Below, piece after piece: positions 20,625-31,043 of a DNA stretch of 64,000 nt. Position 1 is the first letter of the stretch; every line of letters begins with the position of its first letter. This stretch comes from Orobanche coerulescens (Eukaryota > Streptophyta > Magnoliopsida > Lamiales > Orobanchaceae): positions 3,038,001 to 3,102,000 of the forward strand of contig CM065801.1 of the NCBI GenBank assembly GCA_033398695.1, given 5' to 3'. A model generated the notes under the pieces. That model made no database searches and had not been told where the DNA came from. It worked only from the letters and a program-made list of their open reading frames with translations. The translations under genes were made by a program, and so were the position numbers.

Positions 20625-21200
20625 CGTTTTTATTTTCTTTTAAAATAATCTGTTTTTAAAATTTTCTATTAACCAAAAAGAAAGTAAAAAAATAAAGAAA
20701 AAAAGAATATATTTTTATTAACAAAAATAAATCAAGAAAAATAAATTCGTTTTTATTTTCCTTTTAAAATGGCATGTTATTTAAAAGAAATTATTGACAG
20801 AAAATAAATACAGAAATAAAAAAATCAGTTTATCGTTTTTATTTTTATTTTAAAATAATCTATTTTTAAAATTTTTATTAACCAAAATAAAACATAAAAC
20901 ATAAATAAAAAATATATTTTTATTAACACGAAATACAAAAAGATAAAATAAATAAATAAATAAATACTTTGTTCGTTTTTATTTTTATTTTAAAATGACC
21001 TATTTTAAAAAAAATTTATTACTGAAAATAAAAAAATATAAAAATAAATAAAAAAGAATATATTTTTATTCACGAAATAAAAACAGAAAAAATAAATAAA
21101 TAAATAAAGAATTTTTTTTACATTTTTATTTTTCTTTTTAAATGATTTATTTTTTTAAAAAAAATTACCGACAGAAAATAAACACAGAATTAAATAAAAT
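20625..21200. repeat. AT-rich tandem repeat, about five diverged units
   Basis: The phrase CGTTTTTATTTTNNTTTTAAA recurs at about 20626, 20749, 20836, 20973 and 21119. Each is followed by a T/A run, a CCGACAGAAAATAAA- or AACCAAAATAAA-like block and an AATAAATAAA stretch. Unit length varies from about 90 to 145 bp. Non-coding. Confidence 0.7.
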
Positions 21201-22212
21201 AGAAAACCTAAATATCCAAAAAAATAGCATAAGAACTTGTTTGGAGAAGAACATTTTGAAAATTTTAGTTAAGAGTCAACTAAAAAACTGAAATTTTGAC
21301 CTAAATATAATTGTTAGAGCATGAGGTGCTCCGATGAGACCGACGCTCCTGCAGGGGTCCTCAAGATAATAGACCCGATTAACTCTATAACTATATATAT
21401 GCCACAGATGAAGAAGGATAAGTTTATGTTCACATAATCACATGTATTAATGTAAATTGTTTTTCCTTTATAAAATAGAATTTTTTTTTTATTCGTTCTC
21501 TATTTTTATGTGAAAATATATTAAATTAATCAAACTTTTATGATTTACAATTTAAGATGTACACACCCAACAATATAAATAAATAATTAAATTCTGTTAC
21601 ATTGAAAAAAATTATATAATTTTGTCAATATGTTTTTTAAAATGTGATCAAATAAATATTAAAAATTCAAGTGTATTTCAATGAGAATCGACGGTTGTGG
21701 TAGATATTAGAGAATCGAGCATGAACCAATCATTTAAAATCACTTTGCATATATTTGTTGATAATATTTAAAAACTTCGTAACTAATTCCACTATTGATA
21801 GTAGTATATGAATATTGAAAATCGATTCCGATCAGGAAGCACCCCACATAGTGCATTTCCTGCTAATTTATCGATACGTGGTGTGTATATGGAGTGCTTC
21901 ATATAGTGTATTATGGACGGAACATCCCTGCTAATTCATCGAGATGCGGTGTGTATGTCGGGTGTATGATGGAGGAAATATCTACACCCCCAATCAGATG
22001 ATGAATTAACAGATTAGCAATGAGTGGAAAAGCTCCATGGACGTAACCAACTAAGCCTCTAGCAACTTGTGGAAACATCGGCCACGTTAAGTATAAAGAC
22101 ACGTGTCACCTGAAATCAGACGCCAACAATTGCTTCCGAACTCCACAAAAAATTACATCGTTATCATTTTCTTTTCCCGAAGAGTTAATCACAGAAGAGA
22201 AAACTCTGTAGA
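21201..22212. other. Intergenic upstream of the 22213 gene, with a 68-bp duplication
   Basis: Mostly AT-rich. A short tandem duplication is visible: CCTGCTAATTTATCGATACG at 21859 and CCTGCTAATTCATCGAGATG at 21927, each followed by GGTGTGTAT. The last about 100 bp should hold the promoter and leader of the next gene, but no confident TATA box was seen. Confidence 0.5.
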
Positions 22213-23041
22213 ATGCAATCCAGTTTAGCAATCACCGCCGCGCAACTCAATCGCCTCCTACTATCGCGCGGTCCGAGGCAGCAGTTGGCGCAGAGCCTCG
22301 GATGCGCAACCACCAGCGGCAGGACAGCTGATCCTGCTGTGCACGCCGTGGATCATGACGTACGTATTAGTGTCGCAGCTGGTTCGCAAGTTCTTTTCCT
22401 TTTTCTTTTATTCGTTTCCCAGTTAAAAATAAATAAAATCAGCTCTTCTTTTGTCGCAGGAAGTATACCCAACCGAAGCCATACAGGACGAAAAGCTCCG
22501 CCACCCGTCGCCGGAACATGAACCGACAAATGACGACAATGATCCATACGTACCTCCAACATCAACGATCGCATCGGCTCCGAAAATCAGATCCGCCGGC
22601 GTCGGCCCCCGCACAGATCCCGTGGCTCAGCAAAAGCGGCGGATTTCCGGAGATACGGTCAGAATCGAGGACGTGACCTGCGCCGCAATCGATGAGAGCC
22701 CCTGGCCGGAGGATGGGAGCGAAACAGACAGTAGAAAGCAGAGGGAAGAGCAACATGAAGATGACGTGGAGTATTTCAAGCACCACAAAGCGTCGCCGTT
22801 GTCGGAGATCGAGATTGCGGATACCAGAAAGCCGATCATTCGGGCGACCGACGGAACCGCACAGAATGATGGTGTGGGGAAAGAAGGGACGGGAGTTTTG
22901 CTGTGGAGGCCGGAGCAGCTGGATAGCGCCGAGGACTCGCTGCGCAGGGCGATGGAGATATTTAAGTGGAATGCGATGAGAGGAGATCCTGATTCTCCCC
23001 ATGGTAGGGTACTCCGTAAGCTTCGCGGTGAGTATTGGTGA
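22213..23041 (+). CDS. Conserved-looking plant protein of unknown function, two exons
   Basis: Two exons, 22213-22359 and 22460-23041, are joined by a GT-AG intron (donor GTACGT, acceptor TTTTGTCGCAG) in phase 0, giving 242 aa. The first about 45 residues are rich in Ser, Arg, Leu and Gln and poor in acidic residues (MQSSLAITAAQLNRLLLSRG...), which suggests an organelle-targeting peptide. The middle is acidic and low complexity. The C-terminal part looks structured: SPLSEIEIADTRKPIIRATD, then LLWRPEQLDSAEDSLRRAME, then HGRVLRKLRGEYW at the end. I recall a similar C-terminal arrangement in plant proteins of unknown function but cannot name a family. GC content is higher than the surroundings, the frame is intact and a canonical AATAAA follows, so I take it as a real host gene. 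No reaction is proposed. Confidence 0.8.
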
Positions 23042-23178
23042 CCCGGAGGAGTTCGCCTATGCGCTTTTGTATTTGTTTTGCCTTTTGCGTCCTTTTCTCC
23101 GGTGGTGAATTATGAGTTTGCTCTTGTAAATTGTTATGGTTACCTCACTCTGTTCCCTTTTGATGGACATGGGTTTTT

Positions 23179-23184
23179 AATAAA
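23179..23184 (+). terminator. Poly(A) signal AATAAA
   Basis: A canonical AATAAA lies 138 bp after the stop codon of the gene ending at 23041, in an AT-rich 3' region. This is a suitable place for the near-upstream polyadenylation element. Confidence 0.55.
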
Positions 23185-23839
23185 GTTAGAGAGTGAAGAA
23201 ATAGTAAGGATATGTTAATTATTATTTTTGATTAATTAAACGGTAAAAGGTGTGGGTTATTTTTGATCGTGTCGAATATAAATTGAAGAGTTGGAGCAAA
23301 AATGTAAAATGTATTTTTTTAAAAATGGAATGGGCGCTTTTAGAGTAGTTGTATTCGTTAATTTGTTTGTCTGTTTAAGTATCGGGTCGATACCCAATAG
23401 TGCTATCGGGTTCGTTTTGTCGGGTATCGGGTCCTGCCCTGCGTCTTCTGGGATTAATCCAATCTGGTTTTAGGTATATTGTTTGATCCTTTGCCTTTTA
23501 CTCACTGCATTATTGCAGCTCGCCGCAATCGATTCGTCTTCGTGATTGGTGTTAGTCCTTGATTGTTGAGTTGTGCTATTGTGTTTGTTTCGCTAGCCGT
23601 AGATTATTTGCTGTGTCGATTGAAGATTTTTTTTTTGTGGACTCCATTTTTTCTTTAATTAAAATCTAACCGAATTAAAACTTTAAAGTCCAAAAGTACC
23701 AAATCTTTGCGCTGCCGGGACCGTAAGTGTCTTTTAGATTTTTGTCAAGAGCTCACGAACCTCGGTTTTTAGTCAGTTTATTTTGTTTATTTATCTTGTT
23801 CTGAATTTTTGTGATTTAAGACTATTGTGTGTTACAATG
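23185..23839. other. Intergenic, no gene recognised
   Basis: No coding or structural feature could be supported. It may hold the leader region of the decayed Copia copy that follows. Confidence 0.4.
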
Positions 23840-24700
23840 GGTATTATCTGTGCTTTCAATCTTGCTCTTTTTGACGGTAAAGGCGATTTTTAAATCTGAT
23901 AACAAAAGATGAAAGGAATACAACAAAAAGTTTTAAAGCTATTGATCAATCGTTTGCTGTCAATATTTATGCCGTCAGAAGTTTTAAAGCTATTGATCAA
24001 TCGCTTGCAGTCGATATTTATGCCGATAAAGCTATTGATCAATCGCTTGCAGTCAATATTTATGCCGATAAAAAGTTTGAGGCAAATGAATTTGTGTGTC
24101 CATCTATTATATTAAACCTGTCTGATTTTGTGATACGGAAAATTGGTGAACATGATAATGCTAAGGCACTTTGCGAAAAATTAAAAGAGATTTATGCCGA
24201 ATTTTTTTGGCATAACTGTTTTTACTTGAAAAAATTTTCTGGTACAAACTTGATATTTCAAAAGAATAAATGATAATGTGGATACTTTTACAAAATTAAT
24301 CCAGGATATTAAAGTGAAAAAATGTAAAATTAATTCAGGATATTAAACTGACCGGTGAAAAAAATATTGATGAACCGAGATGTTAAATTTGCAATTAATT
24401 ACGATAGAGATCAGGTGACTTTTGATACGGTTATAAATGGTTTGAAAAGTAAAAAGTTGGATTTAAATAACAATAAGGCGAATAAAATTTTTGGCGCTGT
24501 TAACTTTGTTAAGGGAAGGCCCCAAAATCGTTTTCAAAAACAGAAACCTTCTCCTCGTCAACTCCATCAGAATCGTTTTGAATAAGAAGAAGGGGAAGTG
24601 GGAGAGTAGGTCAATGTCTCGATCTAAAAATTGTAAGTGCTATAACTTCGTGAATTTGGTCATTACTTTTATGAGGGCACTAAATCTAAGAGAAATCATC
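23840..24700 (+). pseudogene. Decayed Copia gag, relative of the 7069 gag
   Basis: Fragments in several frames match the gag at 7075-7985: LALFDGKGDF, LNLSDFVIRKIG, YDRDQVTFDTVINGLKSKKL and AVNFVKGRPQNRFQ. A 40-bp phrase (AAAGCTATTGATCAATCG...) is repeated three times at about 23934-24070, corresponding to the FKAIDNSFASNV part of the intact relative. Frameshifts and stops are frequent, and no pol follows. It is a dead fragment of the same or a sister family. Confidence 0.8.
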
Positions 24701-25265
24701 TGAGTGATAACTATGGTCGAATATTGTGAAAAAATTCAGGATACGAACTGAGGGAATACGTGTTCGTGCGAGGTACTAAACCATGCATGTAGTCTTGAAA
24801 GTTAATGGTAGAGGTTTCCCCCAGTTCTCGTTTGAACTGTCAAACCAGTTTTTCGGAGTCATGGTCAATGGTTAGGATATGGTTGATCACGGATCGTCCC
24901 CTGTCCTGAGTACCTCCAAGAAGCTCGAACTCACCCTCGATTTAGAGGTAAGTTTCTTAGCGTATGCGCGATCGCGCCATTGTCACGGCTTGCGTTCTGA
25001 TGCCTCTTGGCGGTCAGAATTAATGGTTTAATCTCCGGACATTGCCTTAGGACTCCGGCCGTTCCCCCTCACGGTTCGAATTGGTTCTTTACAGTTGGAT
25101 TATGGTTTGCCGTTGAATTGATGTTTTTTTCATATTAAAAATGTATATTAATGTATATATATTTTTGGAATTTGGGTTCCCAGTTTGAGCTGGTGGTTCG
25201 CGCGATATTTTCCCATATTTTTTCAAAATTTAAGTTCTAATTGGACGGTCTAGAACATGATATTT
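24701..25265. other. Intergenic, no gene recognised
   Basis: No ORF or RNA gene of interest. It ends at the CACTA insertion point (TTT at 25263-25265). Confidence 0.45.
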
Positions 25266-25396
25266 CACTACTAAAAAAGATATGCATGCGAAGTCAATAG
25301 AGTTGACTGTGAAGCTTTTCTTCGTTACTTTCACATATCTGAAGTCAATGTGTGAAGCTAAATAAATTGAAGTTAAAGAACCTTTAGCTTCAGTGT

Positions 25397-26156
25397 TGTT
25401 GACGTCTGGTTTGGTCAACGTCACGTGTGCTGATCGGGACAAATGGATCGAAGACACGTAGAAAATAACAAATAAAGTGAAAGATATTTGATCACTAAAT
25501 TTTATTAATGACCTTTTGATAGCATAGAGCCGAGCAGAATAATATGTGCCGGTCTATCCAGTTTGCTTGTTAATTACAAGTCTTTTTTTGTTCTTTTTCA
25601 GTATCTCTCAAGTCTCTCTTTTTTTTTCTCTCTCTTATTAATGCTCAAAATCCAAAGATCCCTTTTTACTGTTCATTTCTTCCATATATAGACAATCTGG
25701 GCCAGTGGAGAGATGACAGCTGGCGCATGTTTGGGGAATATGCCCATAACACTTGTCAGTCTGCATTTAAGTCTTGGACACGTGGCGGCCTTTAAGGAGT
25801 GTCTTGGGAAGGGGCGTGACTGCATGCGTTAATTGGCATGCGGAGTGCATTTCCGACTTCCGGTGATGTCTATCCGATAGGGTCGGTCCTCGGGCCCCCC
25901 GCCGCTCTGGTCGGCTTCGGGTCTCCCGCCGTTCAGGGCGGCCCTGCCGTAGTCTTGAATCGGGATATCTTCGTCCTTGCTCTGCTCGGCCTTCCTGGAT
26001 CAGATACCGGGTCGGCCTTGGAGTCACCGTCCGTTGCGGTTTTTAGCGAGCCCGGTTTGAAATCGGGTTTTTTATCCGGTCCGACTTCGGGTTCTGCTCG
26101 GCCGGTTTAGCTGCCTGGAGTGCCTACGTGGATTCTGAGTAGGATGGGCTACCAAC
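25397..26156 (-). repeat. Tat Gypsy 3' LTR
   Basis: 760 bp, TGTTGACGTCTGG...CTACCAACA as read on the + strand. Compared with the other LTR it shows scattered substitutions (for example TTTGCTTG against TTTCCTTG) and a local replacement near 25845-25855. Confidence 0.92.
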
Positions 26157-26172
26157 AAGGGCCCCCGAGTCC
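26157..26172 (-). other. Tat Gypsy polypurine tract
   Basis: Read on the minus strand the sequence next to the 3' LTR is ACTCGGGGGCCCT, a short G-rich purine-type tract where plus-strand priming is expected. Confidence 0.5.
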
Positions 26173-26423
26173 AGGGCCGTGCCGAGCTGGCCGGCCGAGT
26201 CGTTTGATGTTGAGACCGATCCGGTTTGTGAGAGGATAAGACCTTTCGAACAGACGTCTCTTCGGGAGTCGCGTCGCACCGCTTCCCTGGTTTTTAGGTG
26301 TCATCATGTGGGGGGACGCGTGGCGCAAGAATACTGGGCGGCGCGCTCACGCGTTCTCGAATCCTGCGACGGTTCAGTAGAATTTCTCGCTTCACGCGCC
26401 TGCCATTTAATGCCTACATTTCC

Positions 26424-28769
26424 CTATAAATAGAGGTTGTCTTCTCTTTCAGTGTTTCCTCCGCCATTTTTACGTATTGTTGCAGAGAGAGAAATTTTTT
26501 CGGCGATTTTTTCTTCTTTTCCGATTTCACCGACCTTCCCGGTAAGCTCGCTTTTCTTTCTTTTTTCCTTCATCTATTTAAAATTTCGGAGACAAGGAAC
26601 GAGACGGAGGTGGTTTTGGCCGTGTCGCCGGACCGCACGGGTGTGGCGGATCTATCGATTGGCGAAGCTCCCGTCGACTGGAGTGTTGAGGAAGAAGGAG
26701 ATGAATTTGTGAAGTCGCCGGGATCTGGAGAAGTGGAAATGGCGGCGCCATTGACAATTGTCGGAGAAACTCCGGCGGAGAGAGTCGAGCCGGTGGTGGC
26801 CCGGGCTCGCCCTCGTCCGGCCCCTTTGGTGGCGGCGAGTTGGGACTCGGCCGATTAGAGTAACGTTACGGAGGAACAATTGGCGGCTTTGGCGGGTGCG
26901 ATTTAAAATTCGGCGAGGGTGCGGATGTATGTTCGAATCCCGAGGAGAGGCCCCTGATCCGCCGTTGGTTGCACGGCGGTGTATTACCGCTCTTCTTGGC
27001 CGGGCTTGGTTTCCGCTTAGTTGACTCTTTCCGGTGGCTAAGGCGGTGGGGCCTTCCTGTCCCAGTTCATCAATTCACTGGACTCGGGTGGTGGGCCTTT
27101 TTATTCTTTTTAATCGGCCTGGTGGCGAGCCCGGCTTTGAGGAGTTCAATGACCTCTATCTATGGAGGTCGGTTGGTAGGTCCGGCTCGGCCGGTTTTAT
27201 CTGACGACATCTTGCGCACAAGGAGTTAGTGGGGGTACCCGAGACCATTCATAGCTGGAAAGAACAGTGGTTCTTTATCGGGGGGCCGTGGAGGAGTTCT
27301 TTGGATGAGTGGGAGCCGGGGGTGGTAGATGCTGAGCTGCGGGTCCCTGTGCTTTTTACGGCCAAAATGGGTAAGTGTGGTATTTTTTTGTTTTTATTCC
27401 TTTTTTGTCTAACGCTCATCATTTGTTGCCCGTGCAGAACGTATCCCGGCGTCAGAGACTTCTGCCGATTTCGACGACCGGGTCGAGCAGCTTTTGGGCC
27501 TTCCTCTGGAGCAAAGCAAGTCTCATCTTTTAGTGTCCGAGGAGAATATTTGGGCGGCCGGACTTAGAGAGGCCGATCCGAGCACAATGTCTTCTTCAGG
27601 TATCCTTCTTTTCCGATTTTTTTTTTTGACATGTCTTCCTTTTCCAGCTCCTAAGGCAAAGACTTCATCCGGTCGGAAGGAGACGCCGCAAGCCAGTGGC
27701 AAGTGGCGGTGAGGCTGCCGAGCGGAGGGAGCGGGCCGGCAAGCGCAAGAGAGTGGAGACTGTGCCTGCGGACAGCACGAACAAGGCCGAGGGTTCGTTT
27801 GCCCCTGAAGTCGTAGTGTCCGCCCCGACTCCTGTCCGGGCAGATCGGGAGGAGCCCGTTATTGACTTGGAGGGCCATTATCTTCCGGTCAACCAGGAGC
27901 GGGTGGAGCCATGTGACCAGATGAAGGGGCGACGGCCGCGCTGGTTCCTGGACTATGTTCGGGCCGCTACCCCGACTCCTGAGATGCTCAGTCGGGTCCC
28001 TCCTGGAGTGGCTGTTTCCAGTCATATTCCGATCCGGGGTTGGACTCCCAAGCTGGAGATGATGACTAACGATATGGATCCGGCCGAGCAGATCCAGTTC
28101 GGAAATGCCCTGGTCGGCCGGGCCATGTGCACCTACGTGAAGGCCTCCAATGAGTTTCTGGCTTCGTCCGAGAGGCACAAGAAGACGGAGGCCGACCTCA
28201 AGGCTTTGCAGGAGGAGCATCACCTGTGCCCTTCTTTGATCAAGTCTCTAGAGGGGGAGATAACCTCCCTGAGGGGCGAGATGGATCTTTTGGACGGTCG
28301 GGCCCTCCAGGCCGACATATGGAGGCTGAAGGCCGATGAGCTGACCGATGTGGCCGATCAGGCGCAAAAGCAGTGCTTGGAAATCCGGGCCGAGCACGAG
28401 GCTTATTTGAAGGAGACCAAGGCCCAGGTCGAAAGCCTGACCGAGCGCCTCAACACCTGCGAGGCTTCGAGCTATGCTAGGGGCCGTGCCGAAGGGGTGG
28501 AGGCCTTCAAGGAGACGCCTGCCTTTGAGGAGCTGATCAATCTGAACTACGTCTCCACTTGTTTCGAGATTTTAGATCTTATGAAAGGTGGTAAGACCGT
28601 TCAGGAGATTGAGGCTTACATCACCTCTCAAGCGGCCGACCTTCATGTTGACATTGCTGGGGCCGACGAGCCGAAGGCGGCCGAGGGTGAGGATGTCGGT
28701 CGGACTCCGCAAGGCGAAGGCGAGGGGCAATCTTTTCAGGCGGCCGACCAGGATGACGGGGCTGAGTAG
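26424..28769 (+). pseudogene. Antisense extra ORF of the Tat element, spliced, coiled-coil protein (decayed)
   Basis: This gene runs opposite to gag-pol, between pol and the 3' LTR. A TATA box CTATAAATAG lies at 26424-26433. Coding segments with a kept frame across GT-AG introns are about 27229-27370, 27438-27599 and from 27648; the joins give ...VLFTAKM-E-RIPASETSADFDDRVEQLLG and ...STMSSS-A-PKAKTSS. A one-base frameshift in 27690-27712 separates this from the long final ORF (to 28769), which is charged and heptad-rich (LIKSLEGEITSLRGEMDLLD). Stops upstream near 26857 and 26905 show further decay. The HSWKEQWFFIGGPW phrase is typical of these retrotransposon-borne plant ORFs. Their function is not known; a nuclear or DNA-binding role is only a guess. 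Confidence 0.7.
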
Positions 28770-28964
28770 TTTCCTTTAGATTTTGCTTCTAGCATGGCCT
28801 GCGTGCCTATTTTTGTCTTTCTTTTGTTTCATCTGATGTGCGGCCTGCGTGCCAACCTGGTTCAGGTCTTTTGTAATCGTCTGTATTTTGTAGCAACGAC
28901 TTGATGAAATAAGATCTTCTTTGCCGTTTTCGTTGTGCTTTTTATTGTTCTTGGTTGATCGCGC
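28770..28964. other. 3' end of the antisense ORF transcript
   Basis: The region after the antisense ORF stop (28767-28769) contains GATGAAATAAGATC near 28902, a weak poly(A)-type signal, and then leads into the tandem repeats. Confidence 0.4.
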
Positions 28965-29860
28965 CGAGGCAAGCTCCGTCTTATAGTGCCGGAGGAGCCG
29001 GTCAGTTGAGTCTTGAGGCAGGCTCGGTCTTATAGGGCCGGAGGAGCCGACCATTCGAGGTGCCGAGACGAGCTCGGTCTTATAGTGCCGGAGGAGCCGG
29101 TCTTATTAGGTGCCGAGACGAGCTCGGTCTTATAGTGCCGGAGGAGCCGGTCTTATGGGGTGCAGAGACGAGCTCGGTCTTAAGGTGCCGTAGGAGCCGG
29201 TCTTATGAGGTGCCGAGACGAGCTCGGTCTTATAGTGCCGGAGGAGCCGGTCTTATGGGGTGCCGAGACGAGCTCGATCTTAAGGTGCCGGAGGAGCCGG
29301 TCTTATGAGGTGCCGAGACGAGCTCGGTCTTATAGTGCCGGAGGAGCCGGTCTTATGAGGTGCCGAGACGAGCTCGGTCTTAAGGTGCCGGAGGAGCCGG
29401 TCTTATGAGGTGCCGAGACGAGCTCGGTCTTAAGGTGCCGGAGGAGCCGGTCTTATGAGGTGCCGAGACGAGCTCGGTCTTATTGTGCCGGAGGAGCCGG
29501 TCTTATGAGGTGCCGAGACGAGCTCGGTCTTATAGTGCCGTAGGAGCCAGTCTTATGGGGTGCCGAGACGAGCTAGGTCTTAAGGTGCCGGAGGAGCCGG
29601 TCTTATGAGGTGCCGAGACGAGCTCGGTCTTATAGTGCCGGAGGAGCCGGTCTTATGGGGTGCCGAGACGAGCTCGGTCTTAAGGTGCCAGAGGAGCCGG
29701 TCTTATGAGGTGCCGAGACGAGCTCGGTCTTATAGTGCCGGAGGAGCCGGTCTTATGGGGTGCCGAGACGAGCTCGATCTTAAGGTGCCGGAGGAGCCGG
29801 TCTTATGAGGTGCCGAGACGAGCTCGGTCTTATAGTGCCGGAGGAGCCGGTCTTATGAGG
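28965..29860. repeat. 50-bp tandem repeat array in the Tat element 3' region
   Basis: Sixteen regular 50-bp units run from 29061 to 29860, preceded by two diverged units. Each reads TGCCGAGACGAGCTCGGTCT, then TATAGTGCCG or TAAGGTGCCG, then GAGGAGCCGGTCTTATGAGG. The two central variants mostly alternate, giving a 100-bp dimer, and a larger block recurs at 400 bp (29205 and 29605). Tandem repeats in this hypervariable region are known from Tat/Ogre elements, where they can seed satellites. Short ORFs across the array are artefacts. Confidence 0.95.
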
Positions 29861-29879
29861 TGTACCAGTATTGAGACGG

Positions 29880-31043
29880 AATAACATCGAATTTTTATTG
29901 ATAATACCTTTTTAGATACATAGCGTTCCATGGGTAAGTTAATCTTTGGCCGTTCAGATATTCCAGTCGGTAGGCTCCATTCTGAAGGACTTCACTAACT
30001 TTATACGGCCCTTACCACTTAGGCTTGAGCGGCCCGGGATCCGGGCCCAAAACCCTCTTAAGGACTAGGTCGCCGACCTGGAATCTTCTCGGGTGAACCT
30101 TGGAGTTGTAATATTTTTCACTCCTTCTTTTGTAGACGGCGTTTCGCATTTCTGCCTGAGCTCGTTTTTCCGCAAGGAGGTCCAGGTTCACTTGGAGGGC
30201 CAGGTCGTTATCCTGTTCTTCAAAATGTGTTACTCGGTAGGTAGGTGCCCCGATTTCGACCGGGATAACGGCTTCAGAGCCGTAAGCCAAGGAGAATGGC
30301 GTTTCCCCGGTGGCGGACCTATGCGTTGTTCGGTAGGCCCATAGGGTCCCGGGGAGTTCTTCTGGCCAAGAACCCTTGAGTTCCTCTAGGCGAGTCTTGA
30401 GATGTTGTTTTAAAATCTTATTGACCGCCTCGACCTGTCCGTTAGATTGGGGATAATAGGGCGCGGAAAAGTTATTTCGTATTTGGAGACCGTCGCAGAA
30501 GGATCGGAACTTCTTGTTGTCAAATTGTTTCGCATTATCCGAGACAATGGATTGAGGGATCCCGAACCGGCATATGATTGACTTCCATATGAAGTCGACT
30601 ATCTTCTGTTCGGTTGTGCGTGCCATAGGTTCGGCCTCGGCCCATTTCGTAAAATAATCGACTGCGACGATTGCGTATTGCACTCCTCCCCGTCCCCTAG
30701 GCAGAGGGCCGATCAAGTCGATTCCCCACTTGGCGAATGGCCATGGACAATATACAGACGTGAGTGTCTCCGGGGGGGATCGGATCTGCGGAGCAAAGAT
30801 TTGGCACCGGACGCACTTCCGCACGAGCGCAATGGCATCTTTTTTTAGATCGGGCCAATATTAGCCTTGTCGGATTAACTTATAGGCCAATGCCTGGCCG
30901 CCGGAGTGGTTTCCGCATATACCCTCGTGCACCTCCCTGAGGGCATATTCGGCTTCTGATTCGGACAGGCACTTCAGCAGCGGAACCGAATATCCTCTTT
31001 TATATAATGCTCCGTCCACGATAGTGAACCGGGCAGACTGAGT
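29880..31043 (-). pseudogene. Tat Gypsy integrase (broken)
   Basis: This enzyme inserts element cDNA into the genome. From the 5' side it has the zinc-binding HHCC region (HEGICGNHSGG...CVRCQ), interrupted by a stop at 30861-30863 where YWP is expected. The catalytic core follows in a clean 270-codon stretch (30012-30824), with D in WGIDLIGP, D in IVSDNAKQFD and E in SNGQVEAVNK. The C-terminal part (RRFQVGDLVLKRVLG, then LKPKW) hits a stop at 30012-30014, after which GPYKVSEVLQNGAYRLEYL continues in frame to about 29890. The downstream limit meets the tandem repeats. Confidence 0.92.

Noticed and set aside
22353..23002. Minus-strand ORFs of 63-146 aa opposite the 22213 gene
   Set aside because: Shadow frames of a GC-richer coding region; the + strand has the splice sites and poly(A) signal.
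26437..27229. Independent host gene at 26.4-27.2 kb
   Set aside because: It lies between the two LTRs of the Tat element, contains stops, and matches the position of the known antisense extra ORF.
29060..29808. Several 67-82 aa + strand ORFs with repeated CRDELGL/VPEEPVL
   Set aside because: They only read through the 50-bp tandem repeat; 50 is not a multiple of three and the frame drifts. Not genes.
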